Below, one piece after another: positions 17,236 through 27,230 of a DNA stretch of 39,813 nt. Positions within the stretch are counted from its first letter, which is position 1. Each line of letters begins with the position of its first letter. The position numbers were made by a program, and so were the translations under genes. Below the pieces are notes generated by a model. The model did no database searches. It had not been told where the DNA came from and was given only the letters and a program-made list of their open reading frames with translations. This stretch comes from an uncultured Lachnospiraceae bacterium (GTDB taxonomy: Bacteria > Bacillota > Clostridia > Lachnospirales > Lachnospiraceae): positions 13,471-53,283 of the forward strand of contig CAJUIP010000025.1 of assembly GCA_910586315.1 (NCBI GenBank), read 5' to 3'.

Positions 17236-17254
17236 ACCATGTCATAGACATGGT
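17236..17254. repeat. Short hairpin after the SGNH hydrolase gene
   Basis: A perfect 8-bp stem with 3-nt loop (ACCATGTC-ATA-GACATGGT) lies 2 bp past the SGNH stop. On the - strand no T-run follows, so it is not a typical terminator. Confidence 0.4.
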
Positions 17255-17255
17255 A

Positions 17256-17885
17256 TCACAGAATCTGCAATTTGTCATTCAACTTATGTACAATAAATTC
17301 CTGCATCAGCGTCCACATCTGATCTGCAAACCGCGCATGCCCCTCTGGTGACAGATGCACGCCGTCATGGGCCAGAGACAGTTCCCAATCGGCTGTATTG
17401 GCAAACCGGAGCCCATACTGTTTTGCAATCGCTTCATAACAGGTTCCGAATTTATGAGATTCCCTGTCATAGCAGACATACTCCTCCCCGCAGCATCCAA
17501 TCTCCACAGGCGGCGGAGCGGCAAGAACAACGATTTCCCCTCTCCCATCTACCGCAGGATGCTCCAGCACATGCTTTACGAATTTCTCCATCCGGCTCCC
17601 AATGTTCTCCATATCCGGACGATAGGAATTTAACAGGTCATTGCTCCCAAGCATTAAAAATAGTGCATCCACCGGAGCACATGCCGAGAGCAAATGATCA
17701 AACCGTTCCAGAAACCATGGACTCTCCGGGATTTCCCGTCCGTTCATTCCCTCGTTGACCACTTCCCATCCGGAAAGCTTTCCAAGAATCTCCGGCCACC
17801 TCTCATTCTCCCCAAGCCGTTCCCCTAATAAGGAACGAGCATCGTATCCATAGGTATTGGAATCTCCAAAACAGAATATACGCAT
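17256..17885 (-). CDS. SGNH/GDSL-family hydrolase
   Basis: A 209-aa single-domain hydrolase. Block I is FCFGDSNTYG with the nucleophile Ser9. Block II Gly lies in NEGMNG, near residue 46. Block III is GSNDLL with Asn82. Block V is AHDGVHLSPEGH with Asp174 and His177. These give the full Ser-Gly-Asn-His set. Such proteins cleave esters of lipids or acylated sugars. There is no signal peptide, so it is cytosolic. The start is ATG at 17885 after AGGAAGGGG. It lies 28 bp past the double-peptidase stop and may be read through from the restriction operon. Confidence 0.9.
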   Translation of the reverse strand: MRIFCFGDSNTYGYDARSLLGERLGENERWPEILGKLSGWEVVNEGMNGREIPESPWFLERFDHLLSACAPVDALFLMLGSNDLLNSYRPDMENIGSRMEKFVKHVLEHPAVDGRGEIVVLAAPPPVEIGCCGEEYVCYDRESHKFGTCYEAIAKQYGLRFANTADWELSLAHDGVHLSPEGHARFADQMWTLMQEFIVHKLNDKLQIL

Positions 17886-17913
17886 AGGTATCCCCTTCCT
17901 ACATTTCCGTTAT

Positions 17914-19713
17914 TTACAGTTCTGCCTCTGAGCAATCTTTTCTCCAACCAGGCACATAGCCAGAAACATCATCTACACACGGAAACCCTAATTCACTCAT
18001 TCGGGTTTTTGCGGCTTGTTTGGACAAACCATAAAATTTTGCCAGTTCAGAAATCAATTCTTCCATCCGGCTCTGGCTCTCCGGATCATCCAAACAGATA
18101 TGATATCCTCTTAGCATTTCTTCAATCTTTCGTGTTGCCGTCTTTGCAGGCATCAGTATATAAGGTACCATACGATTCGCCTGCCACTCCATCCAATCAA
18201 AAGAGCTCCGCGTTTCAGCGTCACTATGGCCGGAATCAACCGGGCAGCGAATCGCTCTGCCCAAATCATCTCTAATCCCCAGCATTTTCATCAACAAATG
18301 ATATGGCTGATGCCGGTACCAGTGAAAGCACTCATGGGCAACCATCTCATTGGCGTTCCCGAGCGTCCGTTCACAATAATATCGAGGATCAAGAAACATC
18401 ATTCCACGCCTAGCATTGCGGATTATCATATTCTTTTTTCCCTCCTGAACAGTTCCGTCCTCGAGAAAAAGTACCCCAAAAGCATCCAATCCATCAGAAA
18501 ACAGTTCCCTCTCGATAATCGTCAGCCCCATGCGTTCAGCAATCTGCCTGATGGGAACCGGCACAGCTTCCTCTAAGGCTTTCGGATAATATTTCTCGAG
18601 AAATCTGGCCGCTTCCTCCTCGAAAGAGCCTTCAGGAATAACAGGCACCAGCTCCCCGGTAAATTTTTCACTGCCCGCTTCCTCCGTCTGCCCGCATTCT
18701 GTAATCGCAACAATCTGAAACCCGGTCAATTCAATTCCCAACAGCACCTGACAATGGAGCCTCAGCCATTTTTCCGGAAATGACATTCTGTCAGGCTTCG
18801 ATGCAGAGGACTCCATGTCGCAGGACACAATGACATCAAAACAAATATATCCTTCTTCCGGCTGCTCAATATGAACGACATTCCGTATTTTTATGTCCGA
18901 CAGCATCGCTTCCTTTTGCTTCAATTCTCCTTCCAGATACCTTAATACCGCATCCCTTATTTCACCATAGCGTCCCTGGTCAATCAGTTTTTGAAGCGGA
19001 CTTTCATCCTGGGCGTCATAAAAATCAAGCATCGAATCATTCAGCTGTTTTCGGATTTCGCGCCAGTTTTGCATATATAGATCCATATATGCTGTAAATA
19101 CTTCGTTATGCGTCCGTTCACGCAGATGGATCAATTCATGTAAGATTACATATTCCAGGCATTCCACAGGCTTCTGGATTAACTGGAGATTAAACCACAA
19201 CCGCTTTTTTTCCGTATTGCAGGTTCCCCAGCGCGTTACCATATATTTTGTCTGCCAGGACTCACAGGAAAGCCCTGTAATCTGTTCCCACTTGGGTAAC
19301 AGACGTTCTATTTCTCCTTTCAACATCATGCGATACTGCTCGCGGACATAGCTTTCGCGCTGTTTTACAGAACTCTCCTCACGCATACGCAGGAAAACTT
19401 TATTTCCAACAATTTCAAAGCTGTTCTTTTGTGCATCTGAAATAAATGTCAGAAAATACTGCTTTCCCCAGATGTACATCGTTTCCCCGCTGACATACTG
19501 CCGCTTCGCACTGCGTGGCTGTTCCTGAAACCTTCCCATCTGTTTTTTCACCCAACTGAGATTGGTTCTTGCATACATTTCAATCGCTTTATCGTTCATG
19601 CTCAAGGGCGCGGAAATAACGACATGGCCATCCGGCGGTTTCACCTGCAGATGCATGTTCTTAATATTCTTTTTTTGAACCTCAATCGGTATGCCCGAGA
19701 CCACGAGCCGCAT
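17914..19713 (-). CDS. YgjP/DUF45 – ImmA/IrrE double zinc peptidase
   Basis: A 599-aa protein with two separate zinc-peptidase sites. Residues 1-230 are a YgjP/DUF45 (M48-like) domain: WGTC at 162-165 and HELIHLRERTHNEVF, giving His192, Glu193, His196 and His202. Residues about 230-380 are a linker domain. Residues about 380-599 match ImmA/IrrE: VAHECFHWYRHQ with His460, Glu461, His464, and a downstream MEWQAN with Glu509. The C-terminus has the usual helix-turn-helix-like tail (ELAKFYGLSKQAAKTRMSEL). YgjP genes are known beside type I restriction systems, and ImmA-type enzymes cut phage-type repressors. The ATG lies 3 nt past the hsdR stop, with its ribosome site AGGAGG inside hsdR, so expression is tied to restriction. 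The fusion is unusual. Confidence 0.88.
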   Translation of the reverse strand: MRLVVSGIPIEVQKKNIKNMHLQVKPPDGHVVISAPLSMNDKAIEMYARTNLSWVKKQMGRFQEQPRSAKRQYVSGETMYIWGKQYFLTFISDAQKNSFEIVGNKVFLRMREESSVKQRESYVREQYRMMLKGEIERLLPKWEQITGLSCESWQTKYMVTRWGTCNTEKKRLWFNLQLIQKPVECLEYVILHELIHLRERTHNEVFTAYMDLYMQNWREIRKQLNDSMLDFYDAQDESPLQKLIDQGRYGEIRDAVLRYLEGELKQKEAMLSDIKIRNVVHIEQPEEGYICFDVIVSCDMESSASKPDRMSFPEKWLRLHCQVLLGIELTGFQIVAITECGQTEEAGSEKFTGELVPVIPEGSFEEEAARFLEKYYPKALEEAVPVPIRQIAERMGLTIIERELFSDGLDAFGVLFLEDGTVQEGKKNMIIRNARRGMMFLDPRYYCERTLGNANEMVAHECFHWYRHQPYHLLMKMLGIRDDLGRAIRCPVDSGHSDAETRSSFDWMEWQANRMVPYILMPAKTATRKIEEMLRGYHICLDDPESQSRMEELISELAKFYGLSKQAAKTRMSELGFPCVDDVSGYVPGWRKDCSEAEL

Positions 19714-19716
19714 CAG

Positions 19717-22700
19717 TTAATATTCCTCCTGCTTCTTGATGATTTTGAAAAGGCGCTCCATCTCTGCTTCATCCCCGAGGATAGCCAACATTGCTCTTTT
19801 TATCCGGTTTTCCTTGATTTCATCTCCCCGGAAACCGTTCATTTTACTGTGCATTACCGCATCATGTAATTTAAGCGCCAGCTCCTCGTCCTCCCCCACA
19901 TTATCATAGAGAGCCTGCAGCGCCCTGCTTTTTTGGATACTTTCCGGGTAGGCCTCATTCTCCTCCGGAGAATCCACATTCTTTGCCAGCTTAATATACT
20001 TTTCCAGTAATTCTTTATAAGAAGCAACTCCCTGCTTTCTCTCCTCAATCAGCTTCTCCAGGATAGCTGACATTTTCTCATAGTACTTCGGATTGACCGT
20101 AACCCTCTCCACCACCTTGCGTCGGATATTGTTCTCAATGGCCTCCGCCGCGCTTTGCCTCTGCCCGGATGTGGAAGGTTCCGCCATCATAGTATTCCCC
20201 TGATCCTTCACAAAATCCAGAAGCGTCAGGTCGTCAAATTCTCCTATTTTGATGCTGTCACCGGCAATAATATAATTATCAATCAGTTTCCTCATATCCG
20301 GCTCATACGCTTTCAGATCCAGAAAATCCCCGCTCTTATTGCCGATAATCTGCTTTAGCTCAATATAAAAGCGAACCTTGTCCTCATACTTTTTCCATTC
20401 AGAAGCAGCACATAAATCCACCATATACGGTTTCGCCTCCGCAAAAGCCCGAACCAGAATATTGACCAGCCTGTACAGTTTTCCCCTGAGACGGGTATAG
20501 ATTTCATCCACGTCTTCACTCATCCCCGCTTCCCCGCAGAAATAGTGAACATACTGCAAATCCTCCCGTGGTGCTTCCACACCCTCGCACAGTTCTTCCA
20601 ATTCCTCATAGACTTCTTTAAAATGCTTCATGGCTTCTTCGCTTCTGTCCTTGATCAGGCCTTCCACATCCTCCGGATCATACCCCTCAAAAGCGCCTGA
20701 TGTATACTTGTCCATCGCCGCCTTGAGATTTCCGAACAGTTGCTTATAGTCAACAATAAAGCCAAATTCCTTTGTGTCCCCATCCAGGCGGTTGACACGA
20801 CAGATTGCCTGAAACAGTCCGTGATCCTGCATCTTCTTATCTATATACAAATAGGTGCATGGCGGAGCATCAAAACCTGTCAGAAGCTTGTCAACAACAA
20901 TTAGTAGCTTCATATTCGCCGGCTCATTGATAAACTTCTCCTTGGCCTCAGCCTCAAAATCTTCCACTCTTTTCTGAATGGAAAGCTTCTCCGGAAGATG
21001 AGCCGGATCCAATCCGAGCATACGCAGATAGATATCGTATTTTTCAAATTTTTCCGTGTCCTCCTCCAGGCTCACTGTATCGGTACGTAGGTCCCCGGCC
21101 TGTGGCGTGTAGGAAGAAATAATGGCGCACTGCTTAAACCCGCGCTGTTGGAATATTTCATAATATTTACAGGCAGTATAAATGCGGTCTGCCACAAGGA
21201 TCGCGTTGCCATTCCCATCCATAAGCCTGGACTTCAGATCAAAATCCTGCATGATATCCCAGGCAACCCTTTCCAGCCTGGAGCGGGAGCTGTATATATT
21301 CTGCATATTCGCCCATTTCTCTTTTAATTTAGCCTTTGCTCTGGGGGAAAGAATCCGCGTCTTTACATCAAACCACTGGTCGATCCTGTCGTGGGAAGAA
21401 AGCTCCTGTGGAATATCACGGTATTCATAGCGCAAATCCAAAACGACTCCGTCCCGCACAGCTTCGTTATACTTATAGCTGTGAATATAGGTTCCAAACA
21501 CTTCAATACTGGTTTTCTTATCTTTCTTTAACAGAGGGGTCCCTGTAAAACCAATGAAAATGGCTTTCGGCATGATTGCCTGCATCGCCGCGTGCAGCTT
21601 TCCCGACTGTGTTCTGTGGCACTCGTCCACAAACACACAAAGCTGCCCCTTTGCCTCAAAATCAGGCGGAAGTGCCTTCTTAAGTTCATCAATATATTTG
21701 TCATAATCCGTCTCCGTCGCTTCCCCGCCGCGTCTGCCAAATTTATGTACCAGAGAGCATAACAGCGAGTCATCATAAGAGTTTAACCTATGCAGCAGAT
21801 CGGCACAGCTTTTTGTTCTTACAATATTTTCATTGACTCCTTTATATACCTTTTCTATCTGCTCATCCAGTTCATCACGATCTGTCACAATCAGAACCCG
21901 TGCATCATCACTGTGGGACAAAATCCATTTGGACAGCCAGACCATCGTCAGGGTTTTTCCACTGCCCTGTGTGTGCCAGATAATCCCACCGCGTTGTTTG
22001 GCAAGGCGTCTCTGTGTGCGCTTTATCCCATAGTACTGATTATAACGGCACACCTTCTTTTTCCCTTTGTCGAAAATCACAAAATTTTCAATCAAATCAA
22101 TAAAACGTTTCTTATCAAACATCTGATACAATTGTCTGAGAAGCAGATTGTCAATATGCTCACAATAAGCCATAATACGGATGTCTTCCTGATCCCGTTC
22201 ATCCTCATTTTCATGAAAGCCATCCGGTTTCCATTCCATATAGTACTTTTCTTTTGTCAATGTTGTCCCATAACGCAGCCCTTCTATTTCATTTCCTGCC
22301 ATACAGAACTGCACGGTAGTAAAAAATGGGGCTATAAATCCGTCTTTCTGATTGGTCAGATTCTGGCGGATACCATTTGATACGGACGCGCTTTTCTTTT
22401 TCAGTTCCATCACCGCAACGGCAATGCCATTCAGATAAATCACAAGATCCGGACGTTTCTCCTGGCGCTCCACCACGGTAACTTCCTCCGCAATGGAAAA
22501 ATGATTATTGGTCGGATTCTCTACATCTATGAAATAGACCGTCTGTGGGGCGCTCTCCGGAGTCTCTTTGACCTTTGCGCCATATTTCAGCAACGAATAA
22601 ACCCGCTGATTGGCAGTATACAATCCATGTGTCATATCCTCAGCCGTCCTGACCAGCTCTGCCACAGCTCCGTCAATCAGCTTTTCTCTGTAACCACAGA

Positions 22701-22851
22701 GGCGCAGATATGCACGGAGATGATCTTCCCGAATGTTTTTATTGAGCTCGCCTTTCAGATTGCCAAGGTACTCATAATCAAGAATGTCCCTGTTTCTAAA
22801 AAAGTCCACGACCCGATTCTGTGTTACACGTTCTGTATCCCCAATACTCAT
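19717..22851 (-). CDS. hsdR: Type I restriction enzyme R subunit
   Basis: The ATP-driven translocase and nuclease subunit, 1044 aa. The N-terminal PD-(D/E)xK nuclease is visible as RPDLVIYLNG ... MELKK at about residues 134-152 (Asp135, Glu149, Lys151). SF2 helicase motifs follow: Walker A TQGSGKT at 294-300, DECHRTQSG at about 409-417, GFTGTPL just after, and later LLTGFDAPPC and CRVNRLDG. The C-terminal helical region should bind the HsdM/HsdS core. The start at 22851 follows AAAGAGGA; an earlier in-frame codon is weaker. It lies 20 bp after the hsdS stop. All catalytic residues are present, so it should be active. Confidence 0.95.
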   Translation of the reverse strand: MSIGDTERVTQNRVVDFFRNRDILDYEYLGNLKGELNKNIREDHLRAYLRLCGYREKLIDGAVAELVRTAEDMTHGLYTANQRVYSLLKYGAKVKETPESAPQTVYFIDVENPTNNHFSIAEEVTVVERQEKRPDLVIYLNGIAVAVMELKKKSASVSNGIRQNLTNQKDGFIAPFFTTVQFCMAGNEIEGLRYGTTLTKEKYYMEWKPDGFHENEDERDQEDIRIMAYCEHIDNLLLRQLYQMFDKKRFIDLIENFVIFDKGKKKVCRYNQYYGIKRTQRRLAKQRGGIIWHTQGSGKTLTMVWLSKWILSHSDDARVLIVTDRDELDEQIEKVYKGVNENIVRTKSCADLLHRLNSYDDSLLCSLVHKFGRRGGEATETDYDKYIDELKKALPPDFEAKGQLCVFVDECHRTQSGKLHAAMQAIMPKAIFIGFTGTPLLKKDKKTSIEVFGTYIHSYKYNEAVRDGVVLDLRYEYRDIPQELSSHDRIDQWFDVKTRILSPRAKAKLKEKWANMQNIYSSRSRLERVAWDIMQDFDLKSRLMDGNGNAILVADRIYTACKYYEIFQQRGFKQCAIISSYTPQAGDLRTDTVSLEEDTEKFEKYDIYLRMLGLDPAHLPEKLSIQKRVEDFEAEAKEKFINEPANMKLLIVVDKLLTGFDAPPCTYLYIDKKMQDHGLFQAICRVNRLDGDTKEFGFIVDYKQLFGNLKAAMDKYTSGAFEGYDPEDVEGLIKDRSEEAMKHFKEVYEELEELCEGVEAPREDLQYVHYFCGEAGMSEDVDEIYTRLRGKLYRLVNILVRAFAEAKPYMVDLCAASEWKKYEDKVRFYIELKQIIGNKSGDFLDLKAYEPDMRKLIDNYIIAGDSIKIGEFDDLTLLDFVKDQGNTMMAEPSTSGQRQSAAEAIENNIRRKVVERVTVNPKYYEKMSAILEKLIEERKQGVASYKELLEKYIKLAKNVDSPEENEAYPESIQKSRALQALYDNVGEDEELALKLHDAVMHSKMNGFRGDEIKENRIKRAMLAILGDEAEMERLFKIIKKQEEY

Positions 22852-22871
22852 TTGTATATTCCTCTTTCCGT

Positions 22872-24158
22872 TCACGCTAATCTTATCTTTCCGGTTATCA
22901 ATTCGCTCATCATGGCTTTTTTTATTTGGGCATACTTATCAATTTTTTGCTGGTGGAGGGCGATGAGACGGTCGAGCTGCTCTAAGCATTGTCCTAAAAC
23001 CTTCTGCTCATCTATATTCGGTATGGTTACGACAGTATTTCCGACAAGCTCTTTATTGAGATTATTTACCGTACTGCCCGCCGCAAGTGATCGATACTGC
23101 TCAAGCATTTGAGGAATGCCAAGCAGATGACACAGAAAGGTCAAATCAAATACATGACAGATGTCTCTGATAAGAAGCCAGCCATCGTGAATACAGCCGT
23201 CAGTGCCCATGATATAAGGCTTTCCGAAGCTCATGGAGTTAGATAAAATCAAATCTCCGGGATGGACTTCTCTCGTTTTTGATAACCCCTCAGGACGGAT
23301 TTTTTCGGAAGTTTTTGTGATGTAGTGTCCCTGCGTTGGAGCGTCACCAATCTTTACCCAATTTAATCCTTGGGGCGAGTCAGTTATATAATCATCTATC
23401 GGCCTTGGAGAGCCACCGCGCTCGATTAGTACCAAATCCGAAAGCTTGCACCGTTTCCAAGGTTTTGTATCCCCCGGTTCCCGCATTTGGGGAATATCCG
23501 AGCCCTCCTGCGGAAACATCAGATACAGGCATCCTCTCTTAAAATCCCTTAATTTGGAAATCACTTTCTTCAGTTCCGCCAGCAGCTGATCCACTTCTGA
23601 AAGGGCTGATACAATAGCCTTCTGTTCTTCCAGAGGCGGAACGGCGATCAGCGTTTCCGAGATCGCCGTTTTAGATATGGATGACACCTTAATCCCGGTA
23701 ACATACGGCAGCACTTGATTATGGTATACAGAGGAATTCAAATAATATCCCAGCCACTTCGGCACGAAATCGCCTTTTTTAACGCGACACGGGATTGTGT
23801 GCAGTCCCGCAACCATCCTTCCTTTTCCCAGACTATAAACCTCTGTCGCTTTCCCAACAGTATCGTCCTCTGCGGTATCGGCCAGAATCACATCTCCGTC
23901 CTGCAAAACCTGTGCCGATGCTGTAAGAGAAGAAACGTCATTCAAATAGGGAATTTCATCCTTTTCACAATCCAATACTTCTCCGAACCGAGTCAGAATA
24001 TCCCCATAGTGGACATTGCGGACGATCCCTCCGTGATCATTCAAATCCGATCTCGGCAGTGTATTATTGGACAGTATACAGAACGTCTCTTCAAAAGTCT
24101 GCAGTCTCCATTCTACAGGAATCTTCCCAATTTCTGTATACTTCATTTCCCTTACCAT
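22872..24158 (-). CDS. hsdS: Type I restriction specificity subunit
   Basis: The DNA-recognition subunit, 428 aa. It holds two target-recognition domains, about residues 1-160 and 230-375, each followed by a conserved helical spacer: EEQKAIVSALSEVDQLLAEL (about 178-197) and DEQKVLGQCLEQLDRLIALH (about 385-404). The two halves pair with the two HsdM copies. The ATG at 24158 overlaps the last codons of hsdM by 7 bp, the usual coupling. A second Met four codons in is also possible. The recognition sequence cannot be inferred. Confidence 0.95.
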   Translation of the reverse strand: MVREMKYTEIGKIPVEWRLQTFEETFCILSNNTLPRSDLNDHGGIVRNVHYGDILTRFGEVLDCEKDEIPYLNDVSSLTASAQVLQDGDVILADTAEDDTVGKATEVYSLGKGRMVAGLHTIPCRVKKGDFVPKWLGYYLNSSVYHNQVLPYVTGIKVSSISKTAISETLIAVPPLEEQKAIVSALSEVDQLLAELKKVISKLRDFKRGCLYLMFPQEGSDIPQMREPGDTKPWKRCKLSDLVLIERGGSPRPIDDYITDSPQGLNWVKIGDAPTQGHYITKTSEKIRPEGLSKTREVHPGDLILSNSMSFGKPYIMGTDGCIHDGWLLIRDICHVFDLTFLCHLLGIPQMLEQYRSLAAGSTVNNLNKELVGNTVVTIPNIDEQKVLGQCLEQLDRLIALHQQKIDKYAQIKKAMMSELITGKIRLA

Positions 24159-26827
24159 GCGAAACCCATCCTTTCCAGATGCTGCTTCACCTTACTTTCA
24201 CAGGCACTCACCTGTCCCAGAAGATCCGGCAGCGTGCTTTCATATCGTCTGGATAGTTCCATGATTCTGTCAGCCAATTGATGAGATACCGTCCTGTACA
24301 AATCGTTAATTCCATTGCCGATTGCGTAATACCACTTTTTGTTCACCAACAAATCCATGATTTCCTCATCCGTCAAAGCTGTATAACGCTCACGGGCCTT
24401 TGTGTCCAGTTCTTTCTCAAGCGCCTTTATCATTTTTGTTATATCTTCCAACCGTTCAGCCAGCTTACATGCCGCTTCCAGCTCCTCATAGTCCTCCTCA
24501 TAGGCTTCCGGTACAGGCGCCTCCAGACGAGCTGATTCCAGCGCATATGCAATGGAAGTTCTCGTTACGGTTCCATTGCCAGCATAAGCCGCTTCGCAAA
24601 GAATATGCTCGCCAATATAATCCTCATAATCTGCTTTCTTCTTTATTGTGGAAAAAGCATTCTGAAATTCCACAAGCGCGTCTATGAGCGGTGTATGTAC
24701 GCTTTTCTTGATTTCCGCCATCTTATTCCTGATATCTTTGCTCCTGACTCTCCCCCCGTACGAAATATCCGTAAGAATAGAATCCGCTTCCGATTCCTCA
24801 ATCATCTCTGTCAATCTGGAATCCGTCTCTGCCGCCAGTTCGGTCAATTCCTCGATTGCCTGCTTTTCTTTCAGGAAAAACTCGGAGATGACGAGATCCT
24901 TTGGAATCAGTTTTCCTTCCCAGCCGACCACCTTTCGCTCCAGATTGCCATCTGCATCTTTTTTCTTTGTCTCCTTCATAATATTTTCCGTCTCTCTGGC
25001 GACACCATATCCGGCGTCTTCCGATAGAATCAGTGAAACGTCATCCCCCAGCACTTCATTCCAGTAGGTCAGAAGCACTTGATAAACGGAATATTTATCA
25101 ATCAGCATAAGACCTTCAAATTTATCCAACATGACCTGTGCTAGTCGTTCAATCAGCTTTTTCTCGGATACTCCCGGCTTTAGCGTTTTCAGCTCCTGAT
25201 CCGCATATGCTTTCCATTTTAAGAATGCCTCATCCATCTTTTCTCCATATGCGATAAATTCCTGATCAGAAAATATGGCGGAGCGAATCTGATCCTCTCC
25301 CACAATCAATTTATAGTATCCATCACCGAAAGCTCCCAGCAAAGAACCTTTCAGCTTCGGAAATGCATCCCAGAAACGCCAAAGCGAATCGATATCCGCC
25401 TTCGGAATGCCTCCATGGATATGTGCGTAAATATTCTGCACATCCTCCGGTTCCGAAGAATCTATATAACGGGAAATGTTCAGATTATAATCATTCTTCT
25501 CTTTGATTTCCTTATTCGGCACAAATCTGGCATAGCCCGGATCTGTTTCAATCTGCTGGTTAAAAGTCGTCACAATTCTGTAGATATCCTGTTCCCGCAA
25601 ACGATTTTTATTCCCATCCTTCACATATCCCTTCCCTGCATCAATCATAAAAATTCCGGCTCGATTATCTGCGCCCTCCTTGTCAATTACCAGAATGCAG
25701 GCAGGAATCCCTGTTCCATAAAAGAGATTCGCAGGCAGACTTATAATTCCTTTGATCCATCCCTTATCGACAATTGTCTTTCTTATGGTTCCTTCCGCAT
25801 TTCCCCGAAACAAAACACCATGGGGCAGAATGACTGCTGCCTTTCCAGTAGACTTTAATGTTTTCAGGATATGCATCAGCCACGCGTAATCCCCATTCTT
25901 TTCCGGCGGCCTGTCCCCATAACCGGTAAAGCGCCCGTACTCTTTCAGTCCATCCGACCAGTTTTTGAGTGAAAAGGGGGGATTTGCAACTATGTAATCA
26001 AAACGCTCCAGTTCAGAAGCATCATCCGCTTTTAAAAACTGCGGATCAGAAAATGTATTGCCGGACATGATCCTGATTGTGGGCTTGTTGTGCAGCACTG
26101 CATTCATTTTTGCCAGGCCGGCAGTCGAGCTCTCTTTTTCCTGTCCGTATCCTGCGATTTCAAACGGTGCCTCCGTCAGCGCCCTGATGAGCAGCGAACC
26201 GCTGCCACAGGCCGGGTCACAGATTGTCGCGTCTCTGTCCGTACATTTATCAATACCAATCACCTGAGCAAGAATACGGGATACTTCTGCCGGTGTATAG
26301 AACTGTCCCTTACTCTTTCCGCTTTCCGTAGCAAAATTCCGCATTAGATATTCATAGGCATCGCCAATAATATCGTCACCTTCGGCCCTATTTTTTGAGA
26401 AGTCCAGCTCCGGTTTCTGAAAAATCGCAATCAGCTTTGTGAGTTTATCCACCATTTCCTGACCTTTGCCAATTTTAGCTTCGTCATTAAAATAAGCAAT
26501 GTCTATCACTCCTTTCAAGCTGTCGTTTTCCTCAGCCAAACGGGCAATCACCTTATCCATCCCATCTCCGATGTTCTTTTTGTTTTTCAGCGCAATAAAA
26601 TCATCAAAAGAACACCCTGTTCTCTTATCCGGATCTCTGTTTGTATCATGTGCTTTGTCAAAAACTTTTATATCTGCATATTTCTGTCCTTTGTACTTGT
26701 CCGTCACATATTTCATGAACAGCAAAGTGAGCACATAATCCTTATATTGTGATGCATCCATACCTCCGCGCAACGCATCACAGCTCGCCCACAGAGAACT
26801 GTATAATTCTGTCTTTTTGACCGCCAT
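24152..26827 (-). CDS. hsdM: Type I restriction methyltransferase subunit, long form
   Basis: The N6-adenine methyltransferase subunit. Motif I DPACGSGSLL lies at 204-213 and the catalytic motif IV NPPF at 282-285; the N-terminal helical domain begins MAVKKTELYSSLW. At 891 aa it is far longer than classical HsdM of about 500 aa; the additional roughly 370 C-terminal residues are charged and mostly helical, with parts likely coiled coil. The start is ATG at 26827, preceded by AAGGAG; the 27 residues open upstream are not likely to be translated. It heads an hsdM-hsdS-hsdR-peptidase operon. Confidence 0.95.
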   Translation of the reverse strand: MAVKKTELYSSLWASCDALRGGMDASQYKDYVLTLLFMKYVTDKYKGQKYADIKVFDKAHDTNRDPDKRTGCSFDDFIALKNKKNIGDGMDKVIARLAEENDSLKGVIDIAYFNDEAKIGKGQEMVDKLTKLIAIFQKPELDFSKNRAEGDDIIGDAYEYLMRNFATESGKSKGQFYTPAEVSRILAQVIGIDKCTDRDATICDPACGSGSLLIRALTEAPFEIAGYGQEKESSTAGLAKMNAVLHNKPTIRIMSGNTFSDPQFLKADDASELERFDYIVANPPFSLKNWSDGLKEYGRFTGYGDRPPEKNGDYAWLMHILKTLKSTGKAAVILPHGVLFRGNAEGTIRKTIVDKGWIKGIISLPANLFYGTGIPACILVIDKEGADNRAGIFMIDAGKGYVKDGNKNRLREQDIYRIVTTFNQQIETDPGYARFVPNKEIKEKNDYNLNISRYIDSSEPEDVQNIYAHIHGGIPKADIDSLWRFWDAFPKLKGSLLGAFGDGYYKLIVGEDQIRSAIFSDQEFIAYGEKMDEAFLKWKAYADQELKTLKPGVSEKKLIERLAQVMLDKFEGLMLIDKYSVYQVLLTYWNEVLGDDVSLILSEDAGYGVARETENIMKETKKKDADGNLERKVVGWEGKLIPKDLVISEFFLKEKQAIEELTELAAETDSRLTEMIEESEADSILTDISYGGRVRSKDIRNKMAEIKKSVHTPLIDALVEFQNAFSTIKKKADYEDYIGEHILCEAAYAGNGTVTRTSIAYALESARLEAPVPEAYEEDYEELEAACKLAERLEDITKMIKALEKELDTKARERYTALTDEEIMDLLVNKKWYYAIGNGINDLYRTVSHQLADRIMELSRRYESTLPDLLGQVSACESKVKQHLERMGFAW

Positions 26828-26897
26828 CTTATGTTTTCTCCTTCTTTTGCAGCTTATTGCCCATTCCAAAATATAATCTGCTTTTCGATATATCCAT

Positions 26898-26926
26898 ATT
26901 ATAATCAAAAAAACCTATAAGTACAA
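26898..26926 (-). promoter_or_regulatory. Promoter of the hsd operon
   Basis: On the - strand, TTGTAC (26921-26926) and a perfect TATAAT (26898-26903) are spaced by 17 bp, about 70 bp upstream of the hsdM start. Confidence 0.7.
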
Positions 26927-26933
26927 TATAAAA

Positions 26934-26965
26934 CAGGCTGGCAAATCATTTCATTCACCAACCTG
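26934..26965 (-). terminator. Possible terminator at the end of the CRISPR transcript
   Basis: On the - strand, CAGGTTGG and CCAGCCTG form an 8-bp stem (one G-T pair) with a long 16-nt loop, then TTTTATATT. It lies between the array's far end and the hsd promoter. The rest of 26828-27230 holds only short frame traces. Confidence 0.35.
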
Positions 26966-27230
26966 CTCACGGCACGAACTCTGTTTCTATAGCTTCTCTG
27001 TAAGCGTCCTTAAAATGCCCCAACTATCTTCCCAATCCAGTAAATCAGCCCCGGCTCCGGCTGTTCAATATACCATAAAATCACTGGTCTGGCAATTGTG
27101 AATATTTTGCAGTCTATTCTGAAAATTTGGCCCTCCAAGTGTGTCAATATACGACAAAAAGTTCTGATGTGGTATAAAAAAAGTTGGCACCCCGTTCTCA
27201 AGGATTTGAAATATAATCAAGAGAATAAGG

